Shown: positions 1 through 9,083 of the stretch, in pieces
Numbering within the stretch: the stretch's first letter is position 1
Layout of the letters: each line of letters opens with the position of its first letter
Source: Rhizobium gallicum bv. gallicum R602sp
GTDB lineage: Bacteria > Pseudomonadota > Alphaproteobacteria > Rhizobiales > Rhizobiaceae
DNA: 64,000 nucleotides
Direction of reading: 5' to 3'
Assembly: GCF_000816845.1 (NCBI RefSeq)
Contig: NZ_CP006877.1
Location: 2,423,501 to 2,487,500 of the forward strand
Translations under genes and position numbers: made by a program
Notes under the pieces: generated by a model
What the model was told of the DNA's origin: nothing
Database searches by the model: none
The model's input: the letters and a program-made list of their open reading frames with translations, nothing else

Positions 1-431
1 CAGGCGGCAGGGTCGATCGAAGGGAAGGACGTGTCGCCCGCAACATGGGTTTGCACATGCGTGACGCACATCCGGTCTGCAAGCGCCATTGCTTGCGCAT
101 AGATTTCTCCGCCGCCGGCGATGATGATCTCGATCTGGCCAGTCTCGCGCGCCAGCCTTTCGGCAATCCCGATCGCCTCGGGAAAAGAACGCGCCATTGT
201 CACATCCGATTGCTCGATCGTAGCGTGCCGGGAAATCACCACATGCGGGCGCCCGGGCAGCGGCTTGCCAAAACTCTCATATGTCTTGCGCCCGACCACG
301 AGCGGCTTGCCGAGCGTCATTGCCTTGAAGCGCTTGAGATCGGTCGAAAGCCGCCAGGGCATGTCGCCGTCGCGTCCGATGACGCCATTCTCGGCCACGG
401 CAACGACGATGGTCTTTCTGATGTCGGACAT
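1..431 (-). CDS. folA: Dihydrofolate reductase (3' end cut by window edge)
   Basis: Type I dihydrofolate reductase, which makes tetrahydrofolate with NADPH in the cytoplasm and regenerates the folate oxidised by the neighbouring ThyA. Reading the minus strand from ATG at 431 gives MSDIRKTIVVAVAENG, then VIGRDGDMPWRLSTDLKRF (Met20-loop region with the PW motif), VVGRKTYESFGKPLPGR and IIIAGGGEIY, all family hallmarks in the expected order. About 143 codons are present; the last 20-30 residues lie outside the window. thyA lies upstream on the same strand, but two small opposite-strand genes separate them, so folA probably has its own promoter in 432-632. Confidence 0.95.
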   Translation of the reverse strand, partial: MSDIRKTIVVAVAENGVIGRDGDMPWRLSTDLKRFKAMTLGKPLVVGRKTYESFGKPLPGRPHVVISRHATIEQSDVTMARSFPEAIGIAERLARETGQIEIIIAGGGEIYAQAMALADRMCVTHVQTHVAGDTSFPSIDPAA

Positions 432-632
432 GAACTTCCTGAGGTTGAAGTGACGGCTTGGCCCGCCGGATCTACCGTTGGGCGGGCCAACAAGCAAGAG
501 AGGCTCGACAAAATCCCGTCCACGCCTGCGGGCACGTCCGAATGCGAGATATCGCAACGCACCATAAGCAATTCGTAAACCACGCCGTACGTTTCAATTT
601 TACTCCAGGAAATGCTACGTTAAGTTGAGTTT

Positions 633-899
633 ATGGGAGACAGATCCGCGCAGAACAATCGGCCGAGCCGCATCGACCTCGTCATCGTCGCCATGGCGGC
701 GGGGATTTTCGCGTGGGTTGTCACAGGCGGCAAGGCCGGTTCTCCGGTAACGACAGGCCTGGGCACGGCATTCGCCTGGCATTTTATGGGCTTTCCGATC
801 ATCCCCGTGAAACGCAAGGAACGCAGGCTCGGTCGGTTCGGAAAGCGTCTTTTAACGGCTGTCGGCCTAATCCGGAAAGATGACGGAAGGCTGATGTGA
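633..899 (+). CDS. Small hypothetical membrane protein
   Basis: An 88-codon frame, not recognised as a named family. It has one clear hydrophobic stretch near residues 15-30 (DLVIVAMAAGIFAWVV), a second weakly hydrophobic stretch around 40-55, and a basic C-terminal part (KRKERRLGRFGKR). Its TGA stop directly abuts the ATG of the next small gene, suggesting translational coupling of two short genes. It lies in the gap between folA and thyA on the opposite strand. A minus-strand frame of about 65 codons overlaps it and is judged a shadow. No homologue could be checked. Confidence 0.5.
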   Translation: MGDRSAQNNRPSRIDLVIVAMAAGIFAWVVTGGKAGSPVTTGLGTAFAWHFMGFPIIPVKRKERRLGRFGKRLLTAVGLIRKDDGRLM

Positions 900-1115
900 A
901 TGATGAATGCGATGCCTCGATTTGACGTAATCTGCGACCCGATGAATCAATGGATCGTTTGGGACCACGTCACGGAGTCGCCTGCGTCGTTCGGCGGACA
1001 GATCCTTGACGGGCTGGACGAGCAGGAGGCAAGCCGGCTTGCCGAAGTCATGAACGAGCTTCATGGAGGTCAGCAAGCACTTGCCGATCGCAACGGCAAG
1101 CGCTCGGTGCGCTAG
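900..1115 (+). CDS. Small hypothetical protein
   Basis: A 71-codon frame starting at the base after the stop of the preceding small gene. The protein is soluble and acidic to neutral, with FDVICDPMNQWIVWDH near the N-terminus and an amphipathic helix around residues 40-60 (EASRLAEVMNELHG). ATG at 900, 903 or 912 could all be the start. The aromatic-rich N-terminal half resembles short conserved rhizobial hypotheticals, but no function can be assigned. It ends 12 bases before the thyA stop on the other strand, so the two are convergent. Confidence 0.55.
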   Translation: MMNAMPRFDVICDPMNQWIVWDHVTESPASFGGQILDGLDEQEASRLAEVMNELHGGQQALADRNGKRSVR

Positions 1116-1127
1116 GACAATCGTCCG

Positions 1128-2045
1128 TCAGACGGCGACCGGGGCATCAATCCGATCGTGCGACTGATATCCTACGACCTCGAAATCGTCGATCCGATAA
1201 CCATCGATCTCGTCGGGCTGGCGCGTCAGCACCAGCTTAGGAAAGGGCATGGGCTTGCGCGCAAGCTGCTCTTTGGCCTGATCGAGGTGGTTCAGGTAGA
1301 GATGGGTATCGCCTCCGACCCAGATGAGTTCACCCCGATCCATCTGCACCTGCTGGGCGACCATCGCAAGCAATGCTGCCTGCTGGCATATATTGAAGGG
1401 CGCGCCGAGGAAAATATCGCAGGAGCGCTGGTTCACGAGCATGGAAAGCTGCGGCCGGCCGCTACCGCGCTGCAGTCCGGAAACGTGAAACTGATAGGTC
1501 ATATGGCACGGAGGAAGCGCCATCTGATCAATCTCGCCCACATTCCAGGCGTGGAACAGCATGCGCCGGCTCGTCGGATTGGTCTTGAGGCTATGGATGA
1601 GCGCGCCGATCTGATCGTGCTCCACCCCGTTCCGGTCAAGCCACCGCCTCCACTGCTTGCCGTAGACCGGTCCGAGATCGCCCCATTTCGCCGCGAAAGC
1701 GTCGTCTTCGAGAACGCGCTTTTCGAACAGGTCCTGGGATATCTCCTCGCCCGTCGCCTTGCGGTACGCAGCAAGCGGCCAGTCCGTCCATATCTTGACA
1801 TTTTCCTTGAGCAGCGACTGGATGTTCGTCTGCCCGGTCAGAAACCAGAGCATCTCCTTCACCGCCGTCTTCCAGAAGACCTTCTTGGTCGTAAACGCCG
1901 GGAAGCTGCCGTCCGAAAGATCGAAGCGCATCATCGCGCCGAACGTCGAAAGCGTGCCCTCGCCAGTGCGATCCATCCGCCGATCGCCCTTCTCCAGCAG
2001 ATGGGACATAATGTCTAGATATTGATATTCAGGATGACGCAGCAT
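1128..2045 (-). CDS. thyA: Thymidylate synthase, insert-containing form
   Basis: Converts dUMP to dTMP using methylene-tetrahydrofolate, releasing dihydrofolate for FolA. Seen: the catalytic cysteine in ALPPCHMTYQF, the RSCDIFLGAPFNI block, GDTHLYLNHLDQ and the C-terminal APVAV. The start was placed at ATG 2045 (MLRHPEYQYLD) because GGGGAG lies just upstream; a 26-residue upstream extension to 2123 has no family match. At 305 residues it is longer than the approximately 264-residue E. coli type. The extra segment between KIWTDW and GDLGPVYGKQW contains RVLEDDAFAAKW, which resembles the small-domain insert of the Lactobacillus casei enzyme. Confidence 0.96.
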   Translation of the reverse strand: MLRHPEYQYLDIMSHLLEKGDRRMDRTGEGTLSTFGAMMRFDLSDGSFPAFTTKKVFWKTAVKEMLWFLTGQTNIQSLLKENVKIWTDWPLAAYRKATGEEISQDLFEKRVLEDDAFAAKWGDLGPVYGKQWRRWLDRNGVEHDQIGALIHSLKTNPTSRRMLFHAWNVGEIDQMALPPCHMTYQFHVSGLQRGSGRPQLSMLVNQRSCDIFLGAPFNICQQAALLAMVAQQVQMDRGELIWVGGDTHLYLNHLDQAKEQLARKPMPFPKLVLTRQPDEIDGYRIDDFEVVGYQSHDRIDAPVAV

Positions 2046-2237
2046 CCGTGTCTCCCCGTGTGCGATCACATGGTCGCGGCCGATTCCGTTTCCCAAAATA
2101 GGCGCTTCTGCCGCTGAAACCAACTGTGCGGAGGCTTATCCCGGCAATTCTCATGCTGCCTGCAACGGTTTTGTGACGTATCCCCTTTCCATGCGCTTCG
2201 GAAAACACTATATCAGCCTTGCCGGTTTTCGGACCGG

Positions 2238-2560
2238 CTATGGCGATAAATGAGCGGTGTAATAAACCTATTGGACCCGGGGGCGGTACCCGGCGCCTCC
2301 ACCAAAAACAGCCGGTTCACGACTGCTTTTGATGGGGGCGAAACAGGATCGACAAGGGTGTAAAGATCGACTTTTTGCTCGGCATGATACCGCCGTTATC
2401 GGGTCACAAGTGTAGTTGCAAACGACAACAACGCTAAGGAATATGCTCTCGCTGCCTAACGGCGGTGCGGGAATTCCGCTCTAAGTCCTTTTGGTTAGCA
2501 CCTTAAGGCGGGGTCCGAAGGCACCTGGCAACAGAAGCCTTCACCTTCTCCCTGCCGCCC
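2238..2560 (+). ncRNA. ssrA: tmRNA, circularly permuted two-piece form
   Basis: Transfer-messenger RNA that rescues stalled ribosomes. The acceptor piece comes first and ends in CCTCCACCA at about 2296-2304, preceded by a T-arm-like GACCCGGGGGCGGTACCCGG. A spacer of about 29 bases follows, then the coding piece begins near 2334 with GGGGGCGAAACAGGATCGAC. The tag reading frame runs 2418-2459: ANDNNAKEYALAA then TAA. The conserved ACCTGGCAACAG block lies near 2522-2533. This order (acceptor before coding piece) is the alphaproteobacterial permuted arrangement. The outer ends are estimates, within about 15 bases. Confidence 0.95.
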
Positions 2561-2673
2561 AAATCATGTATTGTTTGTGAAGCTGACTCGGACACTTAGC
2601 CTTTCCCAAGGCCGCCGGACATGGCATATACCCTTGTGAAAAGACTTCCGAACCAAAGAAAGACAGGAAAAGT

Positions 2674-3186
2674 ATGGGGCAGGACCACATCCGCTACGAC
2701 ATTCTGGCACAGGACGCGCTGCGTGGCGTGATCCGCAAGGTCTTGTCCGAAGTCGCAACGACGGGCCGCTTGCCCGGCGACCATCATTTCTTCATTACGT
2801 TTCTCACCGGTGCACCCGGCGTTCGCATCTCGCAGCATCTGAAATCCAAGTATCCGGAGCAGATGACCATCGTGATCCAGCACCAGTTCTGGGATCTGAA
2901 GATCACCGAATCGCTGTTCGAGATCGGCCTTTCCTTCTCCGACGTGCCCGAAAAGCTGGTCATCCCCTTCAATGCCATCCGTGGCTTCTATGACCCTTCG
3001 GTCAATTTCGAACTTGAATTCGACGTGCCGCTGGCAGACGGCGAGGAAGTTCCCGCGGCCGAAATCACCGCCTATCCGGTCGCACCCGAAAAAGGCGAGG
3101 AACCGCCCGCGGCAAAACCCGCAGAGGGTGACGAGAAGAAGCCGGGATCCGTCGTGTCGCTCGACGCCTTCCGCAAGAAGCAGTAA
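2674..3186 (+). CDS. sspB: SspB-type ClpXP adaptor
   Basis: Adaptor that binds ssrA-tagged proteins and tethers them to ClpX for degradation. The 170-residue protein begins DHIRYDILAQDALRGVIRKVL and contains HHFFITFLTG and FWDLKITESLFEIGLSF, typical of the alphaproteobacterial SspB fold. An acidic, proline-rich linker (about 130-158) leads to a C-terminal VSLDAFRKKQ peptide, which fits the ClpX-binding tail of the family. An AGGAAAAG ribosome site precedes the ATG. The gene lies about 110 bases after ssrA on the same strand, so tag RNA and tag receptor are neighbours. A terminator follows the stop. Confidence 0.93.
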   Translation: MGQDHIRYDILAQDALRGVIRKVLSEVATTGRLPGDHHFFITFLTGAPGVRISQHLKSKYPEQMTIVIQHQFWDLKITESLFEIGLSFSDVPEKLVIPFNAIRGFYDPSVNFELEFDVPLADGEEVPAAEITAYPVAPEKGEEPPAAKPAEGDEKKPGSVVSLDAFRKKQ

Positions 3187-3193
3187 ATATCGA

Positions 3194-3216
3194 GGGAAGC
3201 AGGCGCTTCCCTTTTT
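3194..3216 (+). terminator. Rho-independent terminator after sspB
   Basis: A perfect 7-base stem GGGAAGC / GCTTCCC with a 4-base loop is followed directly by five T residues on the plus strand, 8 bases after the sspB stop. Confidence 0.85.
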
Positions 3217-3250
3217 CATGTGCCCTTTTCCAGCCGGACGGAGGCAAGCC

Positions 3251-3445
3251 ATGAGCGCGGAAATCGTTAATCTCCGCCAGTTCAAGAAGCAGCAGGCCCG
3301 TTCCGAAAAGGACAAACAGGCCGAGCAGAATCGTATCCGTTTCGGCCGCACCAAGACCGAGAAGCAGCTGACCAAAGCGCTGAACGAGAAGGCCGAAAAA
3401 GCACACCGACAGGGCCGGATCGAAAAGGACGAAGGCGGCGAATGA
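3251..3445 (+). CDS. DUF4169 family small protein
   Basis: A 64-residue, very basic and acidic (Lys/Arg/Glu/Gln-rich) protein starting MSAEIVNLRQFKKQQARSEK, the hallmark opening of the DUF4169 family, and continuing as one predicted long helix with NRIRFGRTKTEK in the middle. Its function is unknown. ATG 3251 was chosen because the N-terminal motif starts there; the frame stays open upstream only as an out-of-frame overlap of sspB. The next gene encodes a ribbon-helix-helix protein, a frequent partner of DUF4169 genes in rhizobia as far as I recall. Confidence 0.85.
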   Translation: MSAEIVNLRQFKKQQARSEKDKQAEQNRIRFGRTKTEKQLTKALNEKAEKAHRQGRIEKDEGGE

Positions 3446-3542
3446 CGGCGCAGACGGGCCGAAAACAATCCGCAGTCAGTTGCTTGGCGGTATTTCCTCC
3501 CTCAATCTGTCAACTCCGCGAAAAAGGCCTGCGGAAAGCCCG

Positions 3543-3755
3543 ATGATCCGCAAGCATTCCGCCAGCCTGCATGGACACCGCACCAGCTTCTCGCTGGAAG
3601 ACGAATTCTGGGCTGAGCTGAAAGCGATCGCCACAGCCCGCGCCATTCCGCTTGCGGCCCTCATATCCGAAATCGACGACCGGCGAGAGCCGGAAAGCAA
3701 CCTCTCCTCCGCGCTGCGGATCCATGTCTTGACCTGGTTGAAAAACCGCAGCTAG
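3543..3755 (+). CDS. Ribbon-helix-helix domain protein
   Basis: A 70-residue protein reading MIRKHSASLHGHRTSFSLEDEFWAELKAIA and ending LRIHVLTWLKNRS. This fits the RHH_4 class of small ribbon-helix-helix proteins: a beta-strand with HRTSFSLE, then two helices. Such proteins usually bind DNA as dimers, but no target is visible. The start at 3543 keeps the conserved opening; an upstream in-frame start at 3480 would add 21 unconserved residues. It ends 9 bases from the AsmA stop on the other strand, so the two genes are convergent. Confidence 0.8.
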   Translation: MIRKHSASLHGHRTSFSLEDEFWAELKAIATARAIPLAALISEIDDRREPESNLSSALRIHVLTWLKNRS

Positions 3756-3764
3756 AGAGAGCCT

Positions 3765-6700
3765 TTACTGCGGCAACGGCACGCCCGGCAAGGCATCGAA
3801 ATTCAGCCGGTTGCCGGTTATCGGCGGCGGCTGGTTGAGCTGCTGCGCGCGGCGCGCCGCCTCCTCAGCAGCGGCGTTCGCCTCGGCCTGCGCCTTCGCC
3901 TTTGCTTCAGCCTCCGCTTTGGCCTTCGCCTCCGCGTCAGCCTTTTGCCGCGCAGCTTCCGCGGCAAGCGCGCGCAGGCGCTCCTCTTCGGCCTTGCGCT
4001 GCGCCTCGATCGCCGCGGCTCTTGCGCGTTCCGCATCGTTGAACTTGTAAAGCGCCACCTCGCGCCGCAACCGCTGCTTTTCCAGGACGTTCGACTGTAA
4101 CCGCTCGACACGCCGGCGTTCGCGTTCGAATGCACGAAGCGACAGATATCCGGCGAGATCGGTTACATCCATCGTCCGGCCGGGCGATGCGAGCAATCCG
4201 GAATAGTTGAGCCGCAGCGCGGGCTCCGCGCCTGCAAGCGCTTCCTCGCCCGGATTGAGAGTGATGTTAAGCGATGCGTTGATGCGCTCCTGCGGCAGGC
4301 TGAGCTGCGCATTGCCGGTCACCTTGGCGAGTTCGTTGGCAACGGTTACGTTCTGCACGCGGAGCACGCCGTCGGTGATGTTGAACGGAATGCCCGTCGG
4401 CGGAAGTTTCGCCTCTCCATTGTTGAGCAGCGTTTCGACGATCGGATGTATCTTTCCGGCATTGAGCTGGTCCTGCATCGGATCCGTTGCAGCAAGTAGC
4501 GGCGGCAGAATCGCAAGGTTCAGCCCGCGCACGGTGGTCTCGCCAAGCCGCAGCTCGCCGGAGCCCGTGAGCGAACTCACCAGGTCCGTCATCGTTTTGC
4601 CGGAGGCTTCCATACCGAGAGAAAGCCCGAACTTGCCGTTCGCAACCGGCGCGCCGTCGCGCGGCCAGACGACGCCGGCGAGATCGGAATCGGAAAGCGA
4701 AAGCTTCGTTTGGAAGAAGCCGGTGCCCTCGGCATTGGTGAAAAGCAGGTTGCCGGAAAGCTGGCCACCGTCCCATCCGCCCTTCATGTCGTTGAGCTGC
4801 AGTTCGTCGCCCTTGTAGACAGCGTTGGTGGTGAAGCCGGTTACGGCTGCCGACCATCCCGGCCAGAACTCCTTGGCCGAGAACTTCAGGTTGACATCCA
4901 TATCCTTGAACACCGGCTGCCCAAGTACTGCGGTCGAGAAGTTGCCCGTCGCAGCATCTGTCATCGGGCCGTAGACGGCCTCGCCCAGCCAGGTCGCATC
5001 GGCGCGGTCAAGCGCAAGTTCGCCACTCGCTGTCGTCGTGTCTGTCTTGCGATTGACCGTCAGTGCACCCGAAAACTGATTTTCCGCGGCATGACCCTTG
5101 AGGTCGGAGAAGGCGACCTTGTCGCCATCGATGGTTGCCGTTGTTTGCAGCCCGAAAGGCAGACCGGTTCCCATCTGCGGCAGCGCAATGCCGTTCATCA
5201 CGAGATACGGATCGAGATCGGCGCTCTCGAGCGAGACGCCGATCTGGCCATTCATGAAATTCCCGGGACGGACATCGACCTTGCCATTCGCAGTAAAGGA
5301 CGTCCGGTCTGTCGCGAAGGTCAGCGATGCATCGGCCGGATCGGTACCGCTTGCCTGGACTTTCAGGGCGAGGCGGCCGTTGCCATCAGCTTCGACCGGA
5401 AGCGGATCGAGGCCCGCCTGCCCGAACAGGATCGACGTCGTTCTGTTTTCAAGCGTCGCCTCCAGATTGGTCGTGCCCTTGCCCGTCAGCGCCAACAGAT
5501 CCGACATGCGGTAGTCGAGGTTCACGCGGCTTCCGTTGGAAACGCCGGCAAGCGTCAGCGCAAGCCCGTCGCCCTCGTCGCCGCCAAGCGTCAGCGCGCC
5601 GCGAAGCGCCGTGTTGGTGTACCAGGCGGCATTGCGCACCAGCCGGTCCATCACCGGATGCTGCGGCAGATGCGCCTTCAGCATCGTGAAGAAAGGTCCC
5701 GGATCGGAGGACTTCAAGGTGATCTCCCCCGAGCCCTTGTAATCGAGCAAGGAGCCTTCGGCGCGGCCGGTGGCGGTGATTTCGGCGCCCGCCAGATTTT
5801 TGGCGACCAGCTTGTCGACGGCAAGCGCCCCGTCAGCGATCGTAAAGCTCGTCTCGACATTTTCTGCCTCGACGCCGAAGGCGCTGAATTTATCCGCCTT
5901 CAGCTGTGCCGCAATTTTGTGGTCGAGCACATTTTCGCCTGCGTCCTGCCCGGTGAACAGACCCGTCAGCGCCCTCAGCGCATCGAGGTCGATCGCATCG
6001 CCGGCAAGGTCGACGTTCAGGAGAGGCGGCTGGTTCTCCAGCGCCTGCCGTTCCAGCTTGCCCTTCAGCGTAGCGGCGCCGATGGCAATCTCCAGATTGT
6101 TGAAGCGCTGCTGCTGATGCGTCAGGCTGACATCGGCCGAAAAGCCCGCCTGCTTCAATTGACGGATCGCGGGGTCGACCGAACCCGCAAGCCAGGAGGC
6201 AAGCCCCGAGGGCTGATTGGAGGCAACGGTAATCTGCCCGTTGAAGGAAGGGTCGCCCCTTAGCGTCAGCTGGCCCTGGCCCTCCACCTGGGTGCGCCCG
6301 GGCAGCGTCCCGACGGCATTGTCGATCGTCCACCCGTTGCCGGCCGGCTGCAGATCGAGCTGCACGTCGCGGATGGTCGTATCCCCGGCAACGATCGCCG
6401 GCAGCTTGACGCTCGCCTTGCCCTGCACCTGCGGCACGGGAATCTGGGCGATGATGCTGATCAGTGAATTGAGCCGCTGCCGGGCGGACAGGCCGGGATC
6501 GCGCGCGGTCTTGCCGCCTGCGCCCTGATTGCCGATCCTGTTCACATCGATCTGCTGGCCGTCGGCGATCAGCAGGAACTCGGGCGCGTTGCCGGTATCG
6601 AGGGTCGCCTCGCCGGTGATCACATAGGGATCGTCCACTGAGCCGATTTCCATCCGGTACTCGGAAAGCCGGATGCGCTCGTTGGTCAGTTCGAAGCGGC

Positions 6701-7499
6701 CCTTGAGGCGCGGCGGCAGTGCGTTCTTGTCGTCGGATTTGGCCGCGCCGCGGTTCTCGAACGCAGCCGACATGAGGCCCTGATAATTCGGCTTTCTGTC
6801 GGCCAGCTTCAACTGACCGTCGAGATCGATTTTGACCGGACGCTGATCGGGTATCAGCTGCGTCCTGACCTGCAGCGCGCCGGTTTCGTCGGGCTGTCCG
6901 CTGGAAATCGAAAAGCTGCCATGCTCGCCGTCGAGCGCCGCATCGCCTTCGATCCGCCAGGGGCCTGCCAGCGACCGGGCGGACATTTCCGCGTTAAACC
7001 CCGTAATGCGGCGGGCGCGGCCCGACTGATCGTCGATGAATTGCACGTCGCCGCCTGTGACATGCACACTTTCCAGAACGACTGTCTTTGCAGGAATCTC
7101 CGGCCGGCTGCCGCGCATCCAATCGAGCGTGCCGTCCTTCAACAGGCGAAGACGCAGCTTCGGATTGACGACGCGCATATCGAAAATCAGCGCCTCGCCG
7201 GAAAGGAACGGCGCAAGTTCGGCATCCATGGCGAATTGCTCGATCTGCACGATCGGCTGGCCGTTGGATTCCTGCCCGACACGCACGTCATGCAGCGTTA
7301 CCGACGGAAAAGGCAAAAGGCGCGCATCGACCGTGCCATGCACGGTCACCTTCTTGCCGATGATGCGGCTTGCCTGATCTTCGAAATTCCTGCGAAAGTC
7401 AGTCCAGTCGATGAAAAGCGGCGCGAGCAGTGCCACGAAGAGCACTACGACGATCACTCCCCCCAAAAAGACGAGGAACCGGCCCATCAAATCAAGCAT
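3765..7499 (-). CDS. AsmA family protein (large, 1244 residues)
   Basis: Inner-membrane-anchored AsmA/TamB-like protein, a family linked to phospholipid transport towards the outer membrane and envelope assembly. One transmembrane helix lies at about 8-28 (FLVFLGGVIVVVLFVALLAP). The AsmA N-terminal motif follows (IDWTDFRRNFEDQASRIIGKKV), then about 1000 residues of beta-rich repeats such as GEITLKS and GALTVNR. The C-terminal AsmA region contains NITLNPGEEALAG. Residues of about 1140-1220 form an Ala/Glu/Lys/Arg-rich coiled coil (EAKAKAEAEAKAKAQAEA) not found in short AsmA proteins, before a proline-rich tail. No operon partner on this strand. Confidence 0.9.
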   Translation of the reverse strand: MLDLMGRFLVFLGGVIVVVLFVALLAPLFIDWTDFRRNFEDQASRIIGKKVTVHGTVDARLLPFPSVTLHDVRVGQESNGQPIVQIEQFAMDAELAPFLSGEALIFDMRVVNPKLRLRLLKDGTLDWMRGSRPEIPAKTVVLESVHVTGGDVQFIDDQSGRARRITGFNAEMSARSLAGPWRIEGDAALDGEHGSFSISSGQPDETGALQVRTQLIPDQRPVKIDLDGQLKLADRKPNYQGLMSAAFENRGAAKSDDKNALPPRLKGRFELTNERIRLSEYRMEIGSVDDPYVITGEATLDTGNAPEFLLIADGQQIDVNRIGNQGAGGKTARDPGLSARQRLNSLISIIAQIPVPQVQGKASVKLPAIVAGDTTIRDVQLDLQPAGNGWTIDNAVGTLPGRTQVEGQGQLTLRGDPSFNGQITVASNQPSGLASWLAGSVDPAIRQLKQAGFSADVSLTHQQQRFNNLEIAIGAATLKGKLERQALENQPPLLNVDLAGDAIDLDALRALTGLFTGQDAGENVLDHKIAAQLKADKFSAFGVEAENVETSFTIADGALAVDKLVAKNLAGAEITATGRAEGSLLDYKGSGEITLKSSDPGPFFTMLKAHLPQHPVMDRLVRNAAWYTNTALRGALTLGGDEGDGLALTLAGVSNGSRVNLDYRMSDLLALTGKGTTNLEATLENRTTSILFGQAGLDPLPVEADGNGRLALKVQASGTDPADASLTFATDRTSFTANGKVDVRPGNFMNGQIGVSLESADLDPYLVMNGIALPQMGTGLPFGLQTTATIDGDKVAFSDLKGHAAENQFSGALTVNRKTDTTTASGELALDRADATWLGEAVYGPMTDAATGNFSTAVLGQPVFKDMDVNLKFSAKEFWPGWSAAVTGFTTNAVYKGDELQLNDMKGGWDGGQLSGNLLFTNAEGTGFFQTKLSLSDSDLAGVVWPRDGAPVANGKFGLSLGMEASGKTMTDLVSSLTGSGELRLGETTVRGLNLAILPPLLAATDPMQDQLNAGKIHPIVETLLNNGEAKLPPTGIPFNITDGVLRVQNVTVANELAKVTGNAQLSLPQERINASLNITLNPGEEALAGAEPALRLNYSGLLASPGRTMDVTDLAGYLSLRAFERERRRVERLQSNVLEKQRLRREVALYKFNDAERARAAAIEAQRKAEEERLRALAAEAARQKADAEAKAKAEAEAKAKAQAEANAAAEEAARRAQQLNQPPPITGNRLNFDALPGVPLPQ

Positions 7500-7579
7500 T
7501 CTCCATTCGGGATTCCGTTGCCGACACTACCGTCATTCATGCCGGGAGCAAAGCCGAAGATCATGAGATTGTTCCGTTT

Positions 7580-8992
7580 TCAGACAAGGTGAAAAATCTT
7601 GCCCGGATTGAAGATGTTGTCAGGATCGAGCGCCTGCTTGACCTGACGCATAAGATCGACGGCACCGCCGAGTTCCTGCTCGAGAAATGCCATCTTTCCC
7701 TGTCCTATCCCATGCTCTCCGGTGCATGTTCCATCCATCGCGAGAGCCCGCTGGTTGAGCCGCACCACGAAATTCTCCGCAACCGCGACTCCTTGCGCCG
7801 TCTTGTCGTCGAACAGGAGAAGCACGTGAAAATTGCCATCTCCTGCATGGCCGACAATCGGCGCCAAAAGACCGTGTTCCTGGATGTCGGCCTGCGTCTC
7901 GGCAACGCAATCGGCAAGCCGTGATATCGGAACACAAACATCGGTCGAAAGTGCGGCAAGCCCGGGCGCCAGTGCGCGGCAGGCCCAATAAGCATCGTGC
8001 CGTGCCTTCCAGAGCTTGTTGCGCTCCTCGGCGTTTGCCGTCCAAAGGAATTCGCCGCCACCGCATTCGGCCGCGATCTCGGCAAACTGCGCCGATTGAA
8101 GCTCGACGGTCTCGTCGCTTCCGTGGAATTCTAGAAAGAGCGTCGGGCTCTCGGCGTAAATCAGACCCGAATAGGCGTTACATGCCCGCATCTGCACGTC
8201 ATCGAGCAATTCGATGCGCGCGACCGGAATGCCCATCTGGATTGTCATGATGACCGCGTCGCAGGCGGCCTTGACTGTCGGGAAGGAGCAAGCCCCGCCT
8301 GCGATCTTCTGGGGAATTCCCTGCAGCCGCAGCGTCACCGAGGTCAAAATCCCGAGCGTGCCTTCGGCGCCGACGAAAAGGCGAGTCAGATCGTAACCCG
8401 CCGAGGATTTACGCGCCCGGCGCGCGGTGCGGATTTCGTTGCCATTGGCCGTCACGGCCGTAACCGAGAGCACATTGTCCTTCATCGTGCCATAGCGCAC
8501 GGCGTTGGTTCCGGACGCCCGCGTCGAGGCCATGCCGCCGATCGAAGCATTTGCGCCCGGATCGATGGGAAAAAAGAGGCCGGTATCGCGGAGATAAACG
8601 TTCAGTTCCTCGCGCGTGATGCCCGGCTCGACGGTACAATCGAGGTCTTCGGCATTCACTTCGAGAACCCGGTTCATTCGGCTGAAATCGATCGAAACCC
8701 CGCCATTCGGGGCATTCACCTGCCCCTCCAGCGAAGAACCGGTGCCAAAGCCGATCACCGGCACCTTTTGTTCGGCACAGACCTTGACGGCGACCTTCAC
8801 GTCATCGGCCGTCTCGGCAAACAGCACGCCGTCGGGCAACTGCGCCGGAATGTAGGTGGTCGTATGTGCATGCTGGGCGCGGAAGGATTCGCCGGTCTGG
8901 AAGCGCTCGCCGAAGCGCTGTTTCAAGATGCCGACGACCGCGAAAATGCCCTCCTCGTTGCGTTTTCCAGCCTTTGCATCGCTGAGCGCCAT
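7580..8992 (-). CDS. FAD-linked oxidase, D-lactate dehydrogenase (cytochrome)/GlcD family
   Basis: A 470-residue flavoprotein of the FAD_binding_4 plus FAD-oxidase C-terminal type. Seen: the FAD pyrophosphate loop PVIGFGTGSSLEGQVNA (about 75-92), DPGANASIGGMASTRASGTNAVRYG (about 140-165), GAEGTLGILTSVTLRLQ, and the C-terminal HAGDGNFH and GTCTGEHGIGQGK motifs shared by D-lactate and glycolate dehydrogenases. It probably oxidises a D-2-hydroxy acid and passes electrons to the respiratory chain; D-lactate is the likeliest substrate, but the sequence alone does not settle this. It stands alone between the AsmA gene and the aldo/keto reductase. Confidence 0.88.
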   Translation of the reverse strand: MALSDAKAGKRNEEGIFAVVGILKQRFGERFQTGESFRAQHAHTTTYIPAQLPDGVLFAETADDVKVAVKVCAEQKVPVIGFGTGSSLEGQVNAPNGGVSIDFSRMNRVLEVNAEDLDCTVEPGITREELNVYLRDTGLFFPIDPGANASIGGMASTRASGTNAVRYGTMKDNVLSVTAVTANGNEIRTARRARKSSAGYDLTRLFVGAEGTLGILTSVTLRLQGIPQKIAGGACSFPTVKAACDAVIMTIQMGIPVARIELLDDVQMRACNAYSGLIYAESPTLFLEFHGSDETVELQSAQFAEIAAECGGGEFLWTANAEERNKLWKARHDAYWACRALAPGLAALSTDVCVPISRLADCVAETQADIQEHGLLAPIVGHAGDGNFHVLLLFDDKTAQGVAVAENFVVRLNQRALAMDGTCTGEHGIGQGKMAFLEQELGGAVDLMRQVKQALDPDNIFNPGKIFHLV

Positions 8993-9083
8993 CCTGTTGA
9001 TCTCCCATACTATCCGCCGTCACGGGCAGGTTGGTATGGGACAACGGATGGCGCCTGTCCAGTCAAGAGTCTCGTGAGATGGC

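Noticed and set aside
2046..2123. A 26-residue N-terminal extension of ThyA
   Set aside because: GGGGAG lies just before the ATG at 2045, and the extension has no family match.
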